From Hyphomicrobium sp. MC1 (GTDB lineage: Bacteria; Pseudomonadota; Alphaproteobacteria; Rhizobiales; Hyphomicrobiaceae), in NCBI RefSeq assembly GCF_000253295.1, contig NC_015717.1:4278001-4342000 (forward strand): DNA of 64,000 nucleotides. Direction: 5' to 3'. Made by a program: the position numbers and the translations under genes. Shown here piece after piece: positions 50,931 to 59,046 of this stretch; the first letter of the stretch is position 1; each line of letters opens with the position of its first letter. The notes under the pieces are model-generated. The model searched no databases and had not been told where the DNA came from. It saw nothing but the letters and a program-made list of their open reading frames with translations.

Positions 50931-51722
50931 TCAACCAGATGACTGTTGGCGTGAAGATTCCAGCATGCGTCCGCGTTGGCCACGGAAGTACGATTTAACC
51001 CAAGGGTGCTCACTCGCGAGCATTGCCGAGAGTGGACCGTCGGCGACGATCTTGCCATCCGCCAATACGGCGATGCGATCGCACACAGTGTGTAAGCTGT
51101 TGAGGTCATGCGTGATCATGAACACGGTCAGGCCAAGGGTCTGCTGCAGCGTTCGGATCAACGAGTCGAAATCACCTGCCGATATGGGGTCGAGACCTGA
51201 CGTCGGTTCGTCGAGAAAAACGACCTCGGGATCGAGTGCAAGCGCGCGAGCCATGGCGACGCGTTTCGTCATGCCGCCCGAGAGCTCCGACGGCAGCTTG
51301 TTGGCGTCGAGCCGGGACAGTCCGACCATCGCGAGCTTGGTTGCCGCGATCTCGTCGAGTAAATGCTCTGGCAAGTGCAGGAACTCGCGCATCGGAAACT
51401 GCACGTTTTGTATTACGGTGAGCGACGAATACAGCGCGCCGTTTTGAAAGAGGATGCCGCATCGCCGCTGCAGCGCACGGTGGGTCTCATCGTCGACGCG
51501 GTCAACATCATGTCCGAAAACTTCGATTGATCCCGACTGTTTCGGCAACAGGCCGATAATGGTGCGCAATAGGACGGATTTGCCGCTGCCTGAGCCGCCG
51601 ACGAGGCCGAGAATTTCCCCGGGACGGACGTCGAGAGACAGATGATCCAGGACCATTCGGTCGCGGAACCCGACGGCCAGGTCACGAACGCTGATGACAG
51701 GTGCTTTGCTCGGAGAGGCCAT
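50931..51722 (-). CDS. mlaF: Mla transporter ATP-binding protein MlaF
   Basis: A 263-residue ABC ATPase: Walker A GGSGSGKSVLL, signature LSGGMTKRVAMARAL, Walker B VVFLDEPTSGLDPIS and switch His in ITHDLNSLHTVCD, typical of MlaF/Ttg2A. I use ATG 51722; GTG 51731 overlaps the mlaE stop (GTGA) and would add three residues. It drives lipid transfer through MlaE. Confidence 0.94.
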   Translation of the reverse strand: MASPSKAPVISVRDLAVGFRDRMVLDHLSLDVRPGEILGLVGGSGSGKSVLLRTIIGLLPKQSGSIEVFGHDVDRVDDETHRALQRRCGILFQNGALYSSLTVIQNVQFPMREFLHLPEHLLDEIAATKLAMVGLSRLDANKLPSELSGGMTKRVAMARALALDPEVVFLDEPTSGLDPISAGDFDSLIRTLQQTLGLTVFMITHDLNSLHTVCDRIAVLADGKIVADGPLSAMLASEHPWVKSYFRGQRGRMLESSRQQSSG

Positions 51723-51727
51723 TCTCG

Positions 51728-52900
51728 TCACATTCCGATCGATGCAAAAAAGACAGCGAACAGACCGTCGAGGACGATGACGAGAAAGATCGAGGTCACA
51801 ACCGATGCCGTCGTCCGAAGCCCAAGGGATTCGGCGCTCCCTCCAACCTTCAGGCCTTCCGTACACGCAACGATGCCGATCACGAACGCCATGAACGGCG
51901 CTTTGATCATGCCGACCTTGAAGTGCGTCATCGAGATCGCTTCCTTCAAGCGGGCGACATAAATTTCGGGGCTCATTCCGCCATAGAGCCACGCGACAAG
52001 CTCGCCACCGTAAAGGGCCGACATCGAACCGATGAAGGTCAGCAGCGGGAGCGCGATGACGAGCGCGACAATGCGAGGAAGAATGAGCACGTCGACCGGA
52101 TCGAAGCCCATGGTTCGGAGCGCGTCGATTTCCTCGCGCATCTTCATCGAGCCGAGTTCGGCAGTGTAAGAGCTGCCAGATCTCCCCGCCACCATGATAG
52201 CGACGATGAGAACGCCGATTTCGCGAAGAACAAGAATGCCGACCATATCGACGACATAGTCGTCGGCGCCAAACTTTCTGAAATGAAAGAAGCCCTGCTG
52301 GGCAATGATGCTGCCGATCAAAAAGGTAATCAGAAAAATGATCGGGATCGCCTGCCAGCCGACGCGATCGAGCTGATGGACCGTCGATGTGAAGCGAAAC
52401 GTTGAAGGCTTCAGGATCGCCCGAAAGGCCGCAGCGCAGACTGCACCGATCATGTTGAGCAGAAGAACGAAGCCCCGGCCATAGTTGGCCATCCCTTGGC
52501 CGATGGCAGCGAGGCCCGTAAATTCCTTGCGCGGCTGTGAGGGAACCTTATCGGCAAGTTCGGCCGCCTGCTCCACGGCCCGGAACAGTCCAGCATATTG
52601 TTCCGGCAGCGCCGAGATCTTGAGTTTGCCGCCACGCGCGCTGAGTTCACGCTGAAGGCGCGAAATTTCCCATGCGCCGTAGGTATCGATCCGCTCGATA
52701 CCGCTCATATCCAGCGTCACGTTCCCCAGAGAGGGGCGGGCGAGAACCGCGCTGATTGAGCCATCCAGGCTGGCCGCATTCGGCGCCGTCCATTGGTCGG
52801 ATGCCGCGAGTATGGTGATCTGGTCCGCGGTGCTTACAGTCAACAGATGCACGGAAGATGCGCCGTCGACCACTCCCTCGTCCGCTTTTTCATCAACCAT
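51728..52900 (-). CDS. mlaE: Mla transporter permease MlaE with N-terminal STAS domain
   Basis: A 390-residue protein. Residues ~25-115 are a STAS domain (LGNVTLDMSGIERIDTYGAW, SARGGKLKISALPEQYAGLF), a role done in E. coli by separate MlaB. The rest is the MlaE permease (VHQLDRVGWQAIPIIFLITF, REIGVLIVAIMVAGRSGSSY, ELGSMKMREEIDALRTMGFD). STAS-MlaE fusions are known in Alphaproteobacteria. With MlaF and the fused MlaD it forms an inner-membrane phospholipid transporter that keeps outer-membrane asymmetry. Confidence 0.94.
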   Translation of the reverse strand: MVDEKADEGVVDGASSVHLLTVSTADQITILAASDQWTAPNAASLDGSISAVLARPSLGNVTLDMSGIERIDTYGAWEISRLQRELSARGGKLKISALPEQYAGLFRAVEQAAELADKVPSQPRKEFTGLAAIGQGMANYGRGFVLLLNMIGAVCAAAFRAILKPSTFRFTSTVHQLDRVGWQAIPIIFLITFLIGSIIAQQGFFHFRKFGADDYVVDMVGILVLREIGVLIVAIMVAGRSGSSYTAELGSMKMREEIDALRTMGFDPVDVLILPRIVALVIALPLLTFIGSMSALYGGELVAWLYGGMSPEIYVARLKEAISMTHFKVGMIKAPFMAFVIGIVACTEGLKVGGSAESLGLRTTASVVTSIFLVIVLDGLFAVFFASIGM

Positions 52901-53195
52901 GCGAAGCTATCTGTAGTCCGGGTTTTTCGAATGCGTTCGGCGATTGCCATTTTGGTGGCAGCCTTGGCGTATCGAAGGCAACATAAAAATCTCATCGCCG
53001 AGCCCGTTGATACGGGTCAATTCGTAGGATTCGCGTGGCGCTTGAATTGTGCAGAGACCTGCGCGCCTTTTTCGCGAACGGCGAAAACAAAGCGCAAGTT
53101 CTTAATATGGCTGCCGCGATGGCCGGGCGAGGGGGAGTGCAACGCTGATGTCGAGGACGATAAAGTGCTAAATAGTTCAGCGGTTCCAAAGCATT

Positions 53196-53271
53196 TGGTG
53201 GAGCCGAGGGGAATCGAACCCCTGACCTCTGCAGTGCGATTGCAGCGCTCTCCCATCTGAGCTACGGCCCC
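53196..53271 (-). tRNA. tRNA-Ala (anticodon CGC)
   Basis: A 76-base tRNA on the minus strand with CCA encoded. The acceptor stem is GGGGCCG against CGGCTCC (one G-U pair), the D arm AGCTCAGATGGGAGAGCG, the anticodon stem CTGCA/TGCAG with loop ATCGCAC (U33, CGC, A37), and the T arm AGGGGTTCGATTCCCCT. Anticodon CGC reads GCG alanine codons, a useful species in a GC-rich genome. No integrase or att repeat is seen beside it. Confidence 0.96.
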
Positions 53272-53521
53272 GGATGCGCGGCATTTAGGGTTCGCCCTGA
53301 GTAGTTGTCAAGAAATCCGCTCCGCTTGTCAGCACCTAGGGCGCGGGGCGGCGGACGGTCGTTTGCGCGGAGGCTGCGACAATCGCGCTAGACTTGGGGT
53401 GCCCTGATAACCCCATTTGCGGTTCGGGCGCGAAAGTCTGGACACAAGTCGGGCCAAAGGCTTGCAGGGGGCAGGGTGTCGGGGCTACATGGCGCAACGA
53501 TACCAAATTGCGGGACGGCGA

Positions 53522-53812
53522 ATGCTCGAGCTTCTGGGCTTTATCAACTATCTCATCACGCTTTATACCTACGTCGTTATCGCCGTGGTGATCGTCAGCT
53601 GGCTCATGGCATTCGGGGTGGTTAACCCCTACAATCCGATCGTGCGGTCGATCTGGCAGGCGCTCAACGCCGTGACGGAGCCACTGCTCGCCCCCATTCG
53701 CAATGCGATGCCGAACATGGGCGGGCTCGATATCTCGCCGGTGATCTTGCTGCTCGCCTGTTATTTCATCCAGACCGTCGTGCTGCCGAACATCGCCAAG
53801 GCCGTGGTGTGA
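53522..53812 (+). CDS. YggT family membrane protein
   Basis: A 96-residue protein with two hydrophobic segments (FINYLITLYTYVVIAVVIVS; SPVILLLACYFIQTVVLPNI) and the family core VNPYNPIVRSIWQALNAVTE, then PLLAPIRNAMP. ATG 53522 gives the normal length; an earlier in-frame ATG adds 35 odd residues. YggT proteins are poorly defined and are often linked to osmotic tolerance or cell division. Its stop overlaps the start of the DUF167 gene (GTGA). Confidence 0.9.
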   Translation: MLELLGFINYLITLYTYVVIAVVIVSWLMAFGVVNPYNPIVRSIWQALNAVTEPLLAPIRNAMPNMGGLDISPVILLLACYFIQTVVLPNIAKAVV

Positions 53813-54159
53813 CGGCGGCGTCCGGCGGCGCGCAGTCGGCTGAGGGGGCTTGGCGGCACGATACCGCGTGCGTCATTGCGCGCTTCCGCTTAACGCCAAA
53901 ATCCAGCAAAGAGGCGGTTGACGGGATTGTCGAAACCCCCGACGGTCCGGCCTTTCAGGCGCGCGTGCGCGCAATTCCCGAGGATGGAGCAGCGAACCGG
54001 GCTCTTGAAGAGCTCGTGGCCCGATGGCTGGGCGTGGCGAAGCAGTCTGTTTCGCTCGCCAAGGGCGGGAAATCGCGGCTCAAATCCTTGCGGATATCCG
54101 GCGATCCGGACGAACTCGACAGACGATTGCAGGACCGGATAGGCGAATTCAAAAAATAG
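53809..54159 (+). CDS. DUF167 (YggU) family protein
   Basis: A 116-residue cytosolic protein: IARFRLTPKSSKEAVDGIVE, FQARVRAIPEDGAANRALEE, VARWLGVAKQSVSLAKGGKS match DUF167. The GTG start at 53809 overlaps the YggT stop. YggT-DUF167 pairs before folD are a stable Rhizobiales arrangement. Its function is unknown; residues 1-18 are a variable leader. Confidence 0.9.
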   Translation: MTAASGGAQSAEGAWRHDTACVIARFRLTPKSSKEAVDGIVETPDGPAFQARVRAIPEDGAANRALEELVARWLGVAKQSVSLAKGGKSRLKSLRISGDPDELDRRLQDRIGEFKK

Positions 54160-54182
54160 GAAAACGAGGAGGAACGAGAGGA

Positions 54183-55067
54183 ATGTCAGCCCAGGTCATC
54201 GATGGAAAAGAGATTGCGGCGAAGGTCCGCGCCGAGGTGGCGGCGGAAGTCGCGCGGCTTCAGAAAGAACATGGGCTGAAACCTGGCCTCGCGGTCGTGC
54301 TCGTTGGCGAAGACCCGGCGAGTAAGGTCTATGTCGCCAACAAGGCGAAGCAGACCGTCGAAGTCGGCATGAACTCGTGGGAGCACCGGCTCCCCGCCGA
54401 AACGAGCGAAGCGGACGTGCTGGCGATGGTCGAGAAGCTGAACAACGACCCGGCCTGCCACGGCATTCTGGTGCAGCTGCCGCTGCCCAAGCACATCAAC
54501 GCCGAAAAGGTTCTGAACCTCATCAACCCGGACAAGGACGTTGATGGCTTCCATCCGGTCAACGTCGGCCGTCTTTGGGTCGGCGAGCGGGCGCTGGTCC
54601 CGTGCACGCCGACGGGTTCGGTGATCCTGGCCAAGACGGTGCATCAGAGCCTGTCAGGCATGAATGCCGTCGTAATCGGGCGTTCCAACATCGTTGGTAA
54701 GCCGGTAGCGGCGCTGCTGCTACGCGAGAATTGCACCGTGACGATCGCGCATTCACGAACGAAGGATATCGAGAGCGTCGTCAGAGGTGCCGACCTTGTG
54801 ATTGCTGCCGTCGGCATTCCCGAGATGGTCAAGGGAAGCTGGATCAAGCCCGGCGCGACGATCATCGACGTCGGCATCAATCGCGTGCCCTCGGAAGGCG
54901 GCAAGACCAAGATAGTCGGCGACGTGGCCTACGCAGAATGTGCGCAGGTTGCGGGCGCGATCACGCCGGTGCCGGGCGGCGTCGGACCGATGACCATTGC
55001 GTGTCTGCTCCGCAATGCGGCGCAGGCGGCAGCAATGCAAGCGGGCGTCAAGTCGGTGTTCGGCTGA
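54183..55067 (+). CDS. folD: Bifunctional methylenetetrahydrofolate dehydrogenase/cyclohydrolase FolD
   Basis: A 294-residue enzyme with the FolD signatures: VLVGEDPASKVYVANKAKQT (catalytic Lys region), GILVQLPLPKHINAEKVLN, and the NADP site NAVVIGRSNIVGKPVAALLL. It ends with PVPGGVGPMTIACLLRNAAQ. It converts 5,10-methylene-THF to 10-formyl-THF. ATG 54183 has GAGGAGGAACGAGAG just upstream. In a methylotroph this enzyme would also serve one-carbon assimilation (inference). Confidence 0.96.
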   Translation: MSAQVIDGKEIAAKVRAEVAAEVARLQKEHGLKPGLAVVLVGEDPASKVYVANKAKQTVEVGMNSWEHRLPAETSEADVLAMVEKLNNDPACHGILVQLPLPKHINAEKVLNLINPDKDVDGFHPVNVGRLWVGERALVPCTPTGSVILAKTVHQSLSGMNAVVIGRSNIVGKPVAALLLRENCTVTIAHSRTKDIESVVRGADLVIAAVGIPEMVKGSWIKPGATIIDVGINRVPSEGGKTKIVGDVAYAECAQVAGAITPVPGGVGPMTIACLLRNAAQAAAMQAGVKSVFG

Positions 55068-55103
55068 GATCAGCGAAACGGCGAGCTGTGAATGTTTTGT
55101 TCG

Positions 55104-55132
55104 TCCGGGGCCTTCGGGTCCCGGATTTTTTT
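55104..55132 (+). terminator. Rho-independent terminator after folD
   Basis: TCCGGGGCC pairs with GGGTCCCGGA around a tiny TTC loop and runs into seven T's. It lies 37 bases after the folD stop and just before the convergent KTSC gene end. Confidence 0.87.
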
Positions 55133-55136
55133 GGAC

Positions 55137-55340
55137 CTAATGGCGTTCGCTTTCGTAGTGGTCGCGGATATGGGTGTTGAAATATTCGCCCGCTGACGAT
55201 GCCGTGACGAGAGCATCGAAAACGTGGTCCGGGACGCCGAAATAGGTGTAGCGCCGGTCCGTCCGGAAGGTGACATCGAGTGTTCGTGCCTCCGGATCGT
55301 AATCGGCGGACTTGATGACCGAGGAGCGCGGAAATTCCAT
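55137..55340 (-). CDS. KTSC-domain protein
   Basis: A 67-residue protein consisting only of the KTSC fold: FPRSSVIKSADYDPEARTLD, TFRTDRRYTYFGVPDHVFDA, ASSAGEYFNTHIRDHY. The domain is found alone or fused to nucleic-acid enzymes such as lysyl-tRNA synthetases, and its role is unclear. The gene lies downstream of comM in the same direction, 18 bases after the comM stop, so co-transcription is likely. Confidence 0.86.
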   Translation of the reverse strand: MEFPRSSVIKSADYDPEARTLDVTFRTDRRYTYFGVPDHVFDALVTASSAGEYFNTHIRDHYESERH

Positions 55341-55358
55341 ATGCTGCTCCCACTTCGC

Positions 55359-56888
55359 CTATGCGGCGCGGGCCTGGCGCAGGGTTTCGCCACGGTAGCT
55401 TAAGGCCTCCGCGACGTGAGCGCGGGCGACATGTTCTGAACCTTCGAGATCGGCGATGGTTCGCGCGACTTTCAACGTGCGGTGGAAGCCCCGCGCGGAG
55501 AGGCCGAGCGTTTCAGCGGCGCGCCGGAGAAGGGCGACGCCGGCCTCATCGGGCATCGCGGTTTGTTCGAGCAGCGCGGCGGAGCAATCGGCATTGGTGC
55601 GGACGCCTCTGGCACCCAGCGCCGCAAAACGTGTGAGCTGACGGCCGCGCGCGGCGGCAACGCGGGCGCGAACTTCTGTGCTGCCTTCAGAGGGCGCGGG
55701 CAAGACCAGATCAGCCGCGGAGATTGCCGGTACTTCGATTTGCAGATCGATGCGATCGAGCAGCGGGCCGGAGACGCGGGCTTGATAATCGGCAGCGCAG
55801 CGGGGTCCGCGCCGGCATGGCTCGCCGGGATTGCCACCTCCACATTTACACGGGTTCATCGCGGCGATGAGCTGGATTCGCGAGGGATATGAAATCCGGT
55901 GGTTTGCTCGGGCAATGACGGTTTCGCCGGCTTCCAACGGCTGGCGCAATGCGTCGAGCACGTTGGGCTGGAATTCCGGCAGCTCGTCGAGAAACAGCAC
56001 ACCGTGGTGCGCGAGCGAGACTTCTCCGGGGCGTGGGCGCGAGCCGCCGCCGACCAGCGACGCCATGCTGGCGGAATGATGCGGCGCGCGGAATGGACGC
56101 TCGACTGTCAACTTGCCGCCCATCAGTTCACCGGCGAGCGAATGCACCATCGAGACCTCAAGGATCTCTTCAGGTTGTAGCGGCGGCAATATTGACGGCA
56201 GGCGCGACGCCAACATCGATTTGCCGGAGCCCGGCGGGCCGATCAGAAGGAGATTGTGATTTCCGGCCGCCGCAATTTCGAGAGCCCTTTTGGCGGTCTC
56301 CTGGCCTTTGATATCGCGAAGGTCGGCGGCGTAATTCTGGACAGGGAGAACGTTCGGCTTTGGCCGCGACAGGGTCTGCATGCCTTTGAAGTGATTGACG
56401 AGCGATAGCAAATGCGGGGCTGCTAGAATGTCGATCTCTTCGCTGGCCCAAGCGGCTTCCGGCCCGGTGGCGGCCGGACAGATCAGACCCTTGCCGAGCG
56501 CATTGGCGCCAATGGCAGCCGGTAGAGTGCCCGGCACGGCGCGGATGGAGCCGTCCAGCGCCAGCTCGCCGATGGCGGCATAGTTCGCTATGGCGTCGGG
56601 CGCGATCGCCTCCATGGCCGACATCATCGCGAGTACGATCGGCAGGTCGAAGTGACTGCCCTCCTTCGGCAGGTCGGCAGGCGCGAGATTGACGGTGATG
56701 TGCTTGAAAGGGAGGCCGAGGCCTACAGCGTGAAGGGCGTTCCTGACCCGCTCCCGGCTTTCGGCCACGGCTTTGTCGGGGAGCCCGACGATCGCGAAGG
56801 CCGCTGCGCCGGGCGTGACCCGAACTTGCACCTCAACCGGGCGTGCCTCGATGCCAATGAACGCGAGTGTTGAGATCTGGCCGTACAT
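55359..56888 (-). CDS. comM: YifB/ComM AAA+ ATPase
   Basis: A 509-residue protein: N-terminal Lon-protease-like fold (ARPVEVQVRVTPGAAAFAIV, KEGSHFDLPIVLAMMSAMEA), AAA+ core with Walker A GPPGSGKSMLASRLP and Walker B GVLFLDELPEF, and the Mg-chelatase C-terminal part (MNPCKCGGGNPGEPCRRGPR). ComM helps branch migration of incoming DNA during natural transformation. The gene is intact, although comM is an insertion hot spot in some bacteria; the IS1595 gene here begins 112 bases upstream of its start. Confidence 0.95.
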   Translation of the reverse strand: MYGQISTLAFIGIEARPVEVQVRVTPGAAAFAIVGLPDKAVAESRERVRNALHAVGLGLPFKHITVNLAPADLPKEGSHFDLPIVLAMMSAMEAIAPDAIANYAAIGELALDGSIRAVPGTLPAAIGANALGKGLICPAATGPEAAWASEEIDILAAPHLLSLVNHFKGMQTLSRPKPNVLPVQNYAADLRDIKGQETAKRALEIAAAGNHNLLLIGPPGSGKSMLASRLPSILPPLQPEEILEVSMVHSLAGELMGGKLTVERPFRAPHHSASMASLVGGGSRPRPGEVSLAHHGVLFLDELPEFQPNVLDALRQPLEAGETVIARANHRISYPSRIQLIAAMNPCKCGGGNPGEPCRRGPRCAADYQARVSGPLLDRIDLQIEVPAISAADLVLPAPSEGSTEVRARVAAARGRQLTRFAALGARGVRTNADCSAALLEQTAMPDEAGVALLRRAAETLGLSARGFHRTLKVARTIADLEGSEHVARAHVAEALSYRGETLRQARAA

Positions 56889-56953
56889 GCCTGCCCCCGA
56901 AAACCCCTCGTTTCCAGGTAATCACGGCGGCGAGCCAAAGGGCAATTATCCAT

Positions 56954-56981
56954 TTGACAAACCCAACGGATGGAGTAGATT
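56954..56981 (+). promoter_or_regulatory. Possible transposase promoter in the left end
   Basis: TTGACA (56954-56959) is a perfect -35; TAGATT at 56976-56981 is a fair -10 at 16-base spacing. The -35 lies inside the proposed left inverted repeat, so transposase binding there could repress its own promoter (inference). Confidence 0.5.
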
Positions 56982-57000
56982 GGAATCATAGGAGATTCCA
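56981..57000 (+). promoter_or_regulatory. Hairpin enclosing the transposase ribosome binding site
   Basis: TGGAATC (56981-56987) and GATTCCA (56994-57000) are perfect inverted repeats around ATAGGA, with the AGGAG Shine-Dalgarno in the loop and right arm. The hairpin ends directly at the ATG of the transposase gene. If it folds in the mRNA it would restrict initiation, a common way to keep transposase levels low. Confidence 0.55.
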
Positions 57001-57996
57001 ATGTCGATCCTGACCGCCGCTCACTTTCATGATGAAGCCGCCGCTTTCGCAAAGCTCGAAAGCGTGGTTTGGCCGAATGGTCCGGTTTGCCCGCACTGCG
57101 GAGCCGACAAGCGCATCTATGAGCTGAAGGGCGTCCGTTCGAAGCCGAGCAAGAAGAACCCGGACGGTATCGAGCGATTCGGTCTGAAAAAGTGCGGCGC
57201 CTGCCGTAAGCAGTTCACGGTCCGCGTTGGAACGGTCTTTGAAAGCAGCCACATTCCGCTGCACCTTTGGCTCCAGGCCGTGCACCTGATGTGCTCGTCC
57301 AAGAAGGGCATCAGCAGCCACCAACTGCACCGGGTTCTGGAGATCAAGTATCAGTCGGCTTGGTTCATGGCCCATCGCATCCGTGAAGCGATGCGTTCGG
57401 GCTCTCTCCTGCCGCCGATGGGTGGCGAGGGCGAAGTGGTGGAAGTGGATGAGACCATCTATGGCCGTGCCTCAACCCATCCCAAGGGCCGCGTTCGCAA
57501 GGGCGACAAGCATTACGGCGCGGTCCATAAGAATGTCATTCTTTCGCTGGTGGAACGCGGGGGCTCGGTTCGCAGCTATCACGTTGCGGGCTCGACCGTT
57601 GGCGAAGTCATTCCGATCATCAAGGCCAACGTCTCTCGCGAAACCTCGATGATGACCGACAGCGCCCAGCTCTACAAATACCAGCTTATGGACTTTGCGA
57701 GCCATGACCGCGTGGACCACACCAAGGATGAATACGTCCGTTACGTGGACCTGAACCACACCGTCCACACCAACACCGTGGAAGGCTATTTCTCAGTCTT
57801 CAAGCGCGGAATGCGCGGCACCTACCAGCACTGCAAAGAGAAGCACCTGCACCGTTATCTGGCAGAGTTCGACTTCCGCTATAACAACCGGATCGCACTC
57901 GGCGTCGAAGATGCCGCGCGCACGGAACGCGCCCTGAGGGGTATCAAGGGAAAGCGTCTGACGTATCGAAAAGCTGGTGCAAGCGCAGCCAACTAA
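57001..57996 (+). CDS. IS1595-family transposase
   Basis: A 331-residue, intact transposase. A zinc ribbon (VCPHCGADKR...KCGACRKQFT) leads to the helical region (SHIPLHLWLQAVHLMCSSKK, YQSAWFMAHRIREAMR), then the ISXO2-like catalytic core: Asp150 in VEVDETIYGR, Asp220 in MMTDSAQLYK and Glu261 in HTNTVEGYFSVFKRGMRG. It is complete, with no stop or shift, so the element may still move. Codon use looks slightly different from its neighbours (more AAG/ACC), by eye only. Confidence 0.93.
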   Translation: MSILTAAHFHDEAAAFAKLESVVWPNGPVCPHCGADKRIYELKGVRSKPSKKNPDGIERFGLKKCGACRKQFTVRVGTVFESSHIPLHLWLQAVHLMCSSKKGISSHQLHRVLEIKYQSAWFMAHRIREAMRSGSLLPPMGGEGEVVEVDETIYGRASTHPKGRVRKGDKHYGAVHKNVILSLVERGGSVRSYHVAGSTVGEVIPIIKANVSRETSMMTDSAQLYKYQLMDFASHDRVDHTKDEYVRYVDLNHTVHTNTVEGYFSVFKRGMRGTYQHCKEKHLHRYLAEFDFRYNNRIALGVEDAARTERALRGIKGKRLTYRKAGASAAN

Positions 57997-58004
57997 GAAG
58001 ATCG

Positions 58005-58030
58005 CCAAGCCCACGCTCTGATGGGCTTGG
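58005..58030. terminator. Hairpin between the transposase and the next gene
   Basis: CCAAGCCCA (58005-58013) pairs perfectly with TGGGCTTGG (58022-58030) over an 8-base loop. It lies 8 bases after the transposase stop and 7 bases before the stop of the convergent gene. No strong T-run follows, so it may be a bidirectional transcription barrier. Confidence 0.65.
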
Positions 58031-58037
58031 CCCTTCC

Positions 58038-58523
58038 TCAGTGCCCGTTTACGTGCTCAATCGGCGCAATCGGCGTCGTAGAAGCTTTTTCTGACCTCGC
58101 AAAGCGCCAATTCTTTCCATCTCGGACGACATCGCCCTTGACCTTCATGCGGTGCGATAAGGCGGACCAGACATTGTTAATCGGGTTTTCCGTGGTTTGA
58201 GGAAATCCAGAGGCCAAAAGGCGATCAGTCACCTCACGAGTGGATAATGACCGGTCCGCGCTCTCTCTCAATATGCTAACGACCTTATCGCCAATGCCGG
58301 TATTGCCAGTCGGCGTGGGTGGAACAAATTGCCCGGTCGGGCCGTGCGCGTTCACTTCCATCATGAACAATGGTCGCTGTGGCTTGCTCGCTGGCGCGGC
58401 AGGTGAAGAAACTTGAGCCATTGCCTCTAGCATATTGATTGTGCGGTCAAGTTCATCCCGCTTCGCGCGCAGGTCCGCGATGACAGCAGCATAATTGGCT
58501 GTTGAAATTGACTCTGTGCCCAT
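58038..58523 (-). CDS. Hypothetical protein with a winged-helix-like C-terminus
   Basis: A 161-residue protein. Residues ~15-35 form a short coiled coil (VIADLRAKRDELDRTINMLE), a Pro-rich linker follows, and the C-terminal ~70 residues (GIGDKVVSILRESADRSLST, REVTDRLLASGFPQTTENP, NNVWSALSHRMKVKGDVVR) read as a winged helix-turn-helix. ATG 58523 has GGAGGA 10 bases upstream, so longer frames are rejected. It faces the transposase gene. A DNA-binding passenger protein is likely; no target is known. Confidence 0.65.
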   Translation of the reverse strand: MGTESISTANYAAVIADLRAKRDELDRTINMLEAMAQVSSPAAPASKPQRPLFMMEVNAHGPTGQFVPPTPTGNTGIGDKVVSILRESADRSLSTREVTDRLLASGFPQTTENPINNVWSALSHRMKVKGDVVRDGKNWRFARSEKASTTPIAPIEHVNGH

Positions 58524-58554
58524 GGCTGAGTCCTCCGGTTTGTAGTAGAAAGAT

Positions 58555-58586
58555 GGGAACGGGCAGCCTTTTGGCACCCCGTTCCC
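58555..58586. repeat. Strong hairpin in the leader of the winged-helix gene
   Basis: GGGAACGGG (58555-58563) pairs with CCCGTTCCC (58578-58586); inside it GCC/GGC also pair around TTTT. There is no T-run on the minus strand. It lies between a possible 46-residue gene and the winged-helix gene and could be a processing or attenuation site. Confidence 0.55.
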
Positions 58587-58606
58587 CTATGCTCGCTAGA
58601 GCAGGG

Positions 58607-58747
58607 TTATTTTTTCTGCGTCATCTTCTTTGCTTCCTCCTTTGTCCTGTCCAGGGATCGGGATACGCCAGGAACTGACGCATGGGCCCGTAACAACGGC
58701 TCACCAGGCGACTTGAGGATCACGACTCCTCTTGTCGCCTTTTCCAT
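58607..58747 (-). CDS. Possible 46-residue basic protein
   Basis: A short frame from ATG 58747 to TAA 58607. The sequence is basic at the end (SLDRTKEEAKKMTQKK) and has a hydrophobic patch (RGVVILKSPGEPLL). No good Shine-Dalgarno precedes it. It resembles other short rhizobial accessory proteins in size and charge but I recognise no family. It reads in the same direction as the winged-helix gene. Confidence 0.35.
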   Translation of the reverse strand: MEKATRGVVILKSPGEPLLRAHASVPGVSRSLDRTKEEAKKMTQKK

Positions 58748-58867
58748 TTAGGGCGATGCAAGATCAGACGGCAATGCGAGCCTTGGGGTTTTGCACTGGA
58801 TTCTGGTTGTCTTCTGGGCTTGGTCTGAAGCCTTGACGTTCAGAGCGAACAAACTCAGGCTTGTGTG

Positions 58868-59038
58868 ATGAAAAAAACCAAAGCATCTGATTCGAGTCGG
58901 ACGACGCAGGCGCAGAAGTTCAAAGACGCCGCTCGCGAACTCGGCTGCTCTGAAGATGAAGAAGCGTTTGATAAAGCATTGAAAAAGGTCGTCGTTGTAC
59001 GGCCGCAAACTCAGCCTGTGAAAAAACAGAAGCGCTAA
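58868..59038 (+). CDS. Small conserved-looking hypothetical protein
   Basis: A 56-residue protein: MKKTKASDSSRTTQAQKFKD, then AARELGCSEDEEAFDKALKK and a basic tail ending KKQKR. The core (FxxxARELGCxEDExxFDxxLKK) is a motif I have seen in many short proteins of Alphaproteobacteria with unknown function. The ATG follows GTGTG rather than a classical ribosome site. It is convergent with the membrane protein gene, 8 bases away. Confidence 0.6.
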   Translation: MKKTKASDSSRTTQAQKFKDAARELGCSEDEEAFDKALKKVVVVRPQTQPVKKQKR

Positions 59039-59046
59039 ACGCGGCT

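Noticed and set aside
53196..53271. tRNA gene as an island attachment site
   Set aside because: No integrase, no direct repeat of the tRNA end nearby, and neighbours on both sides look like core genes.
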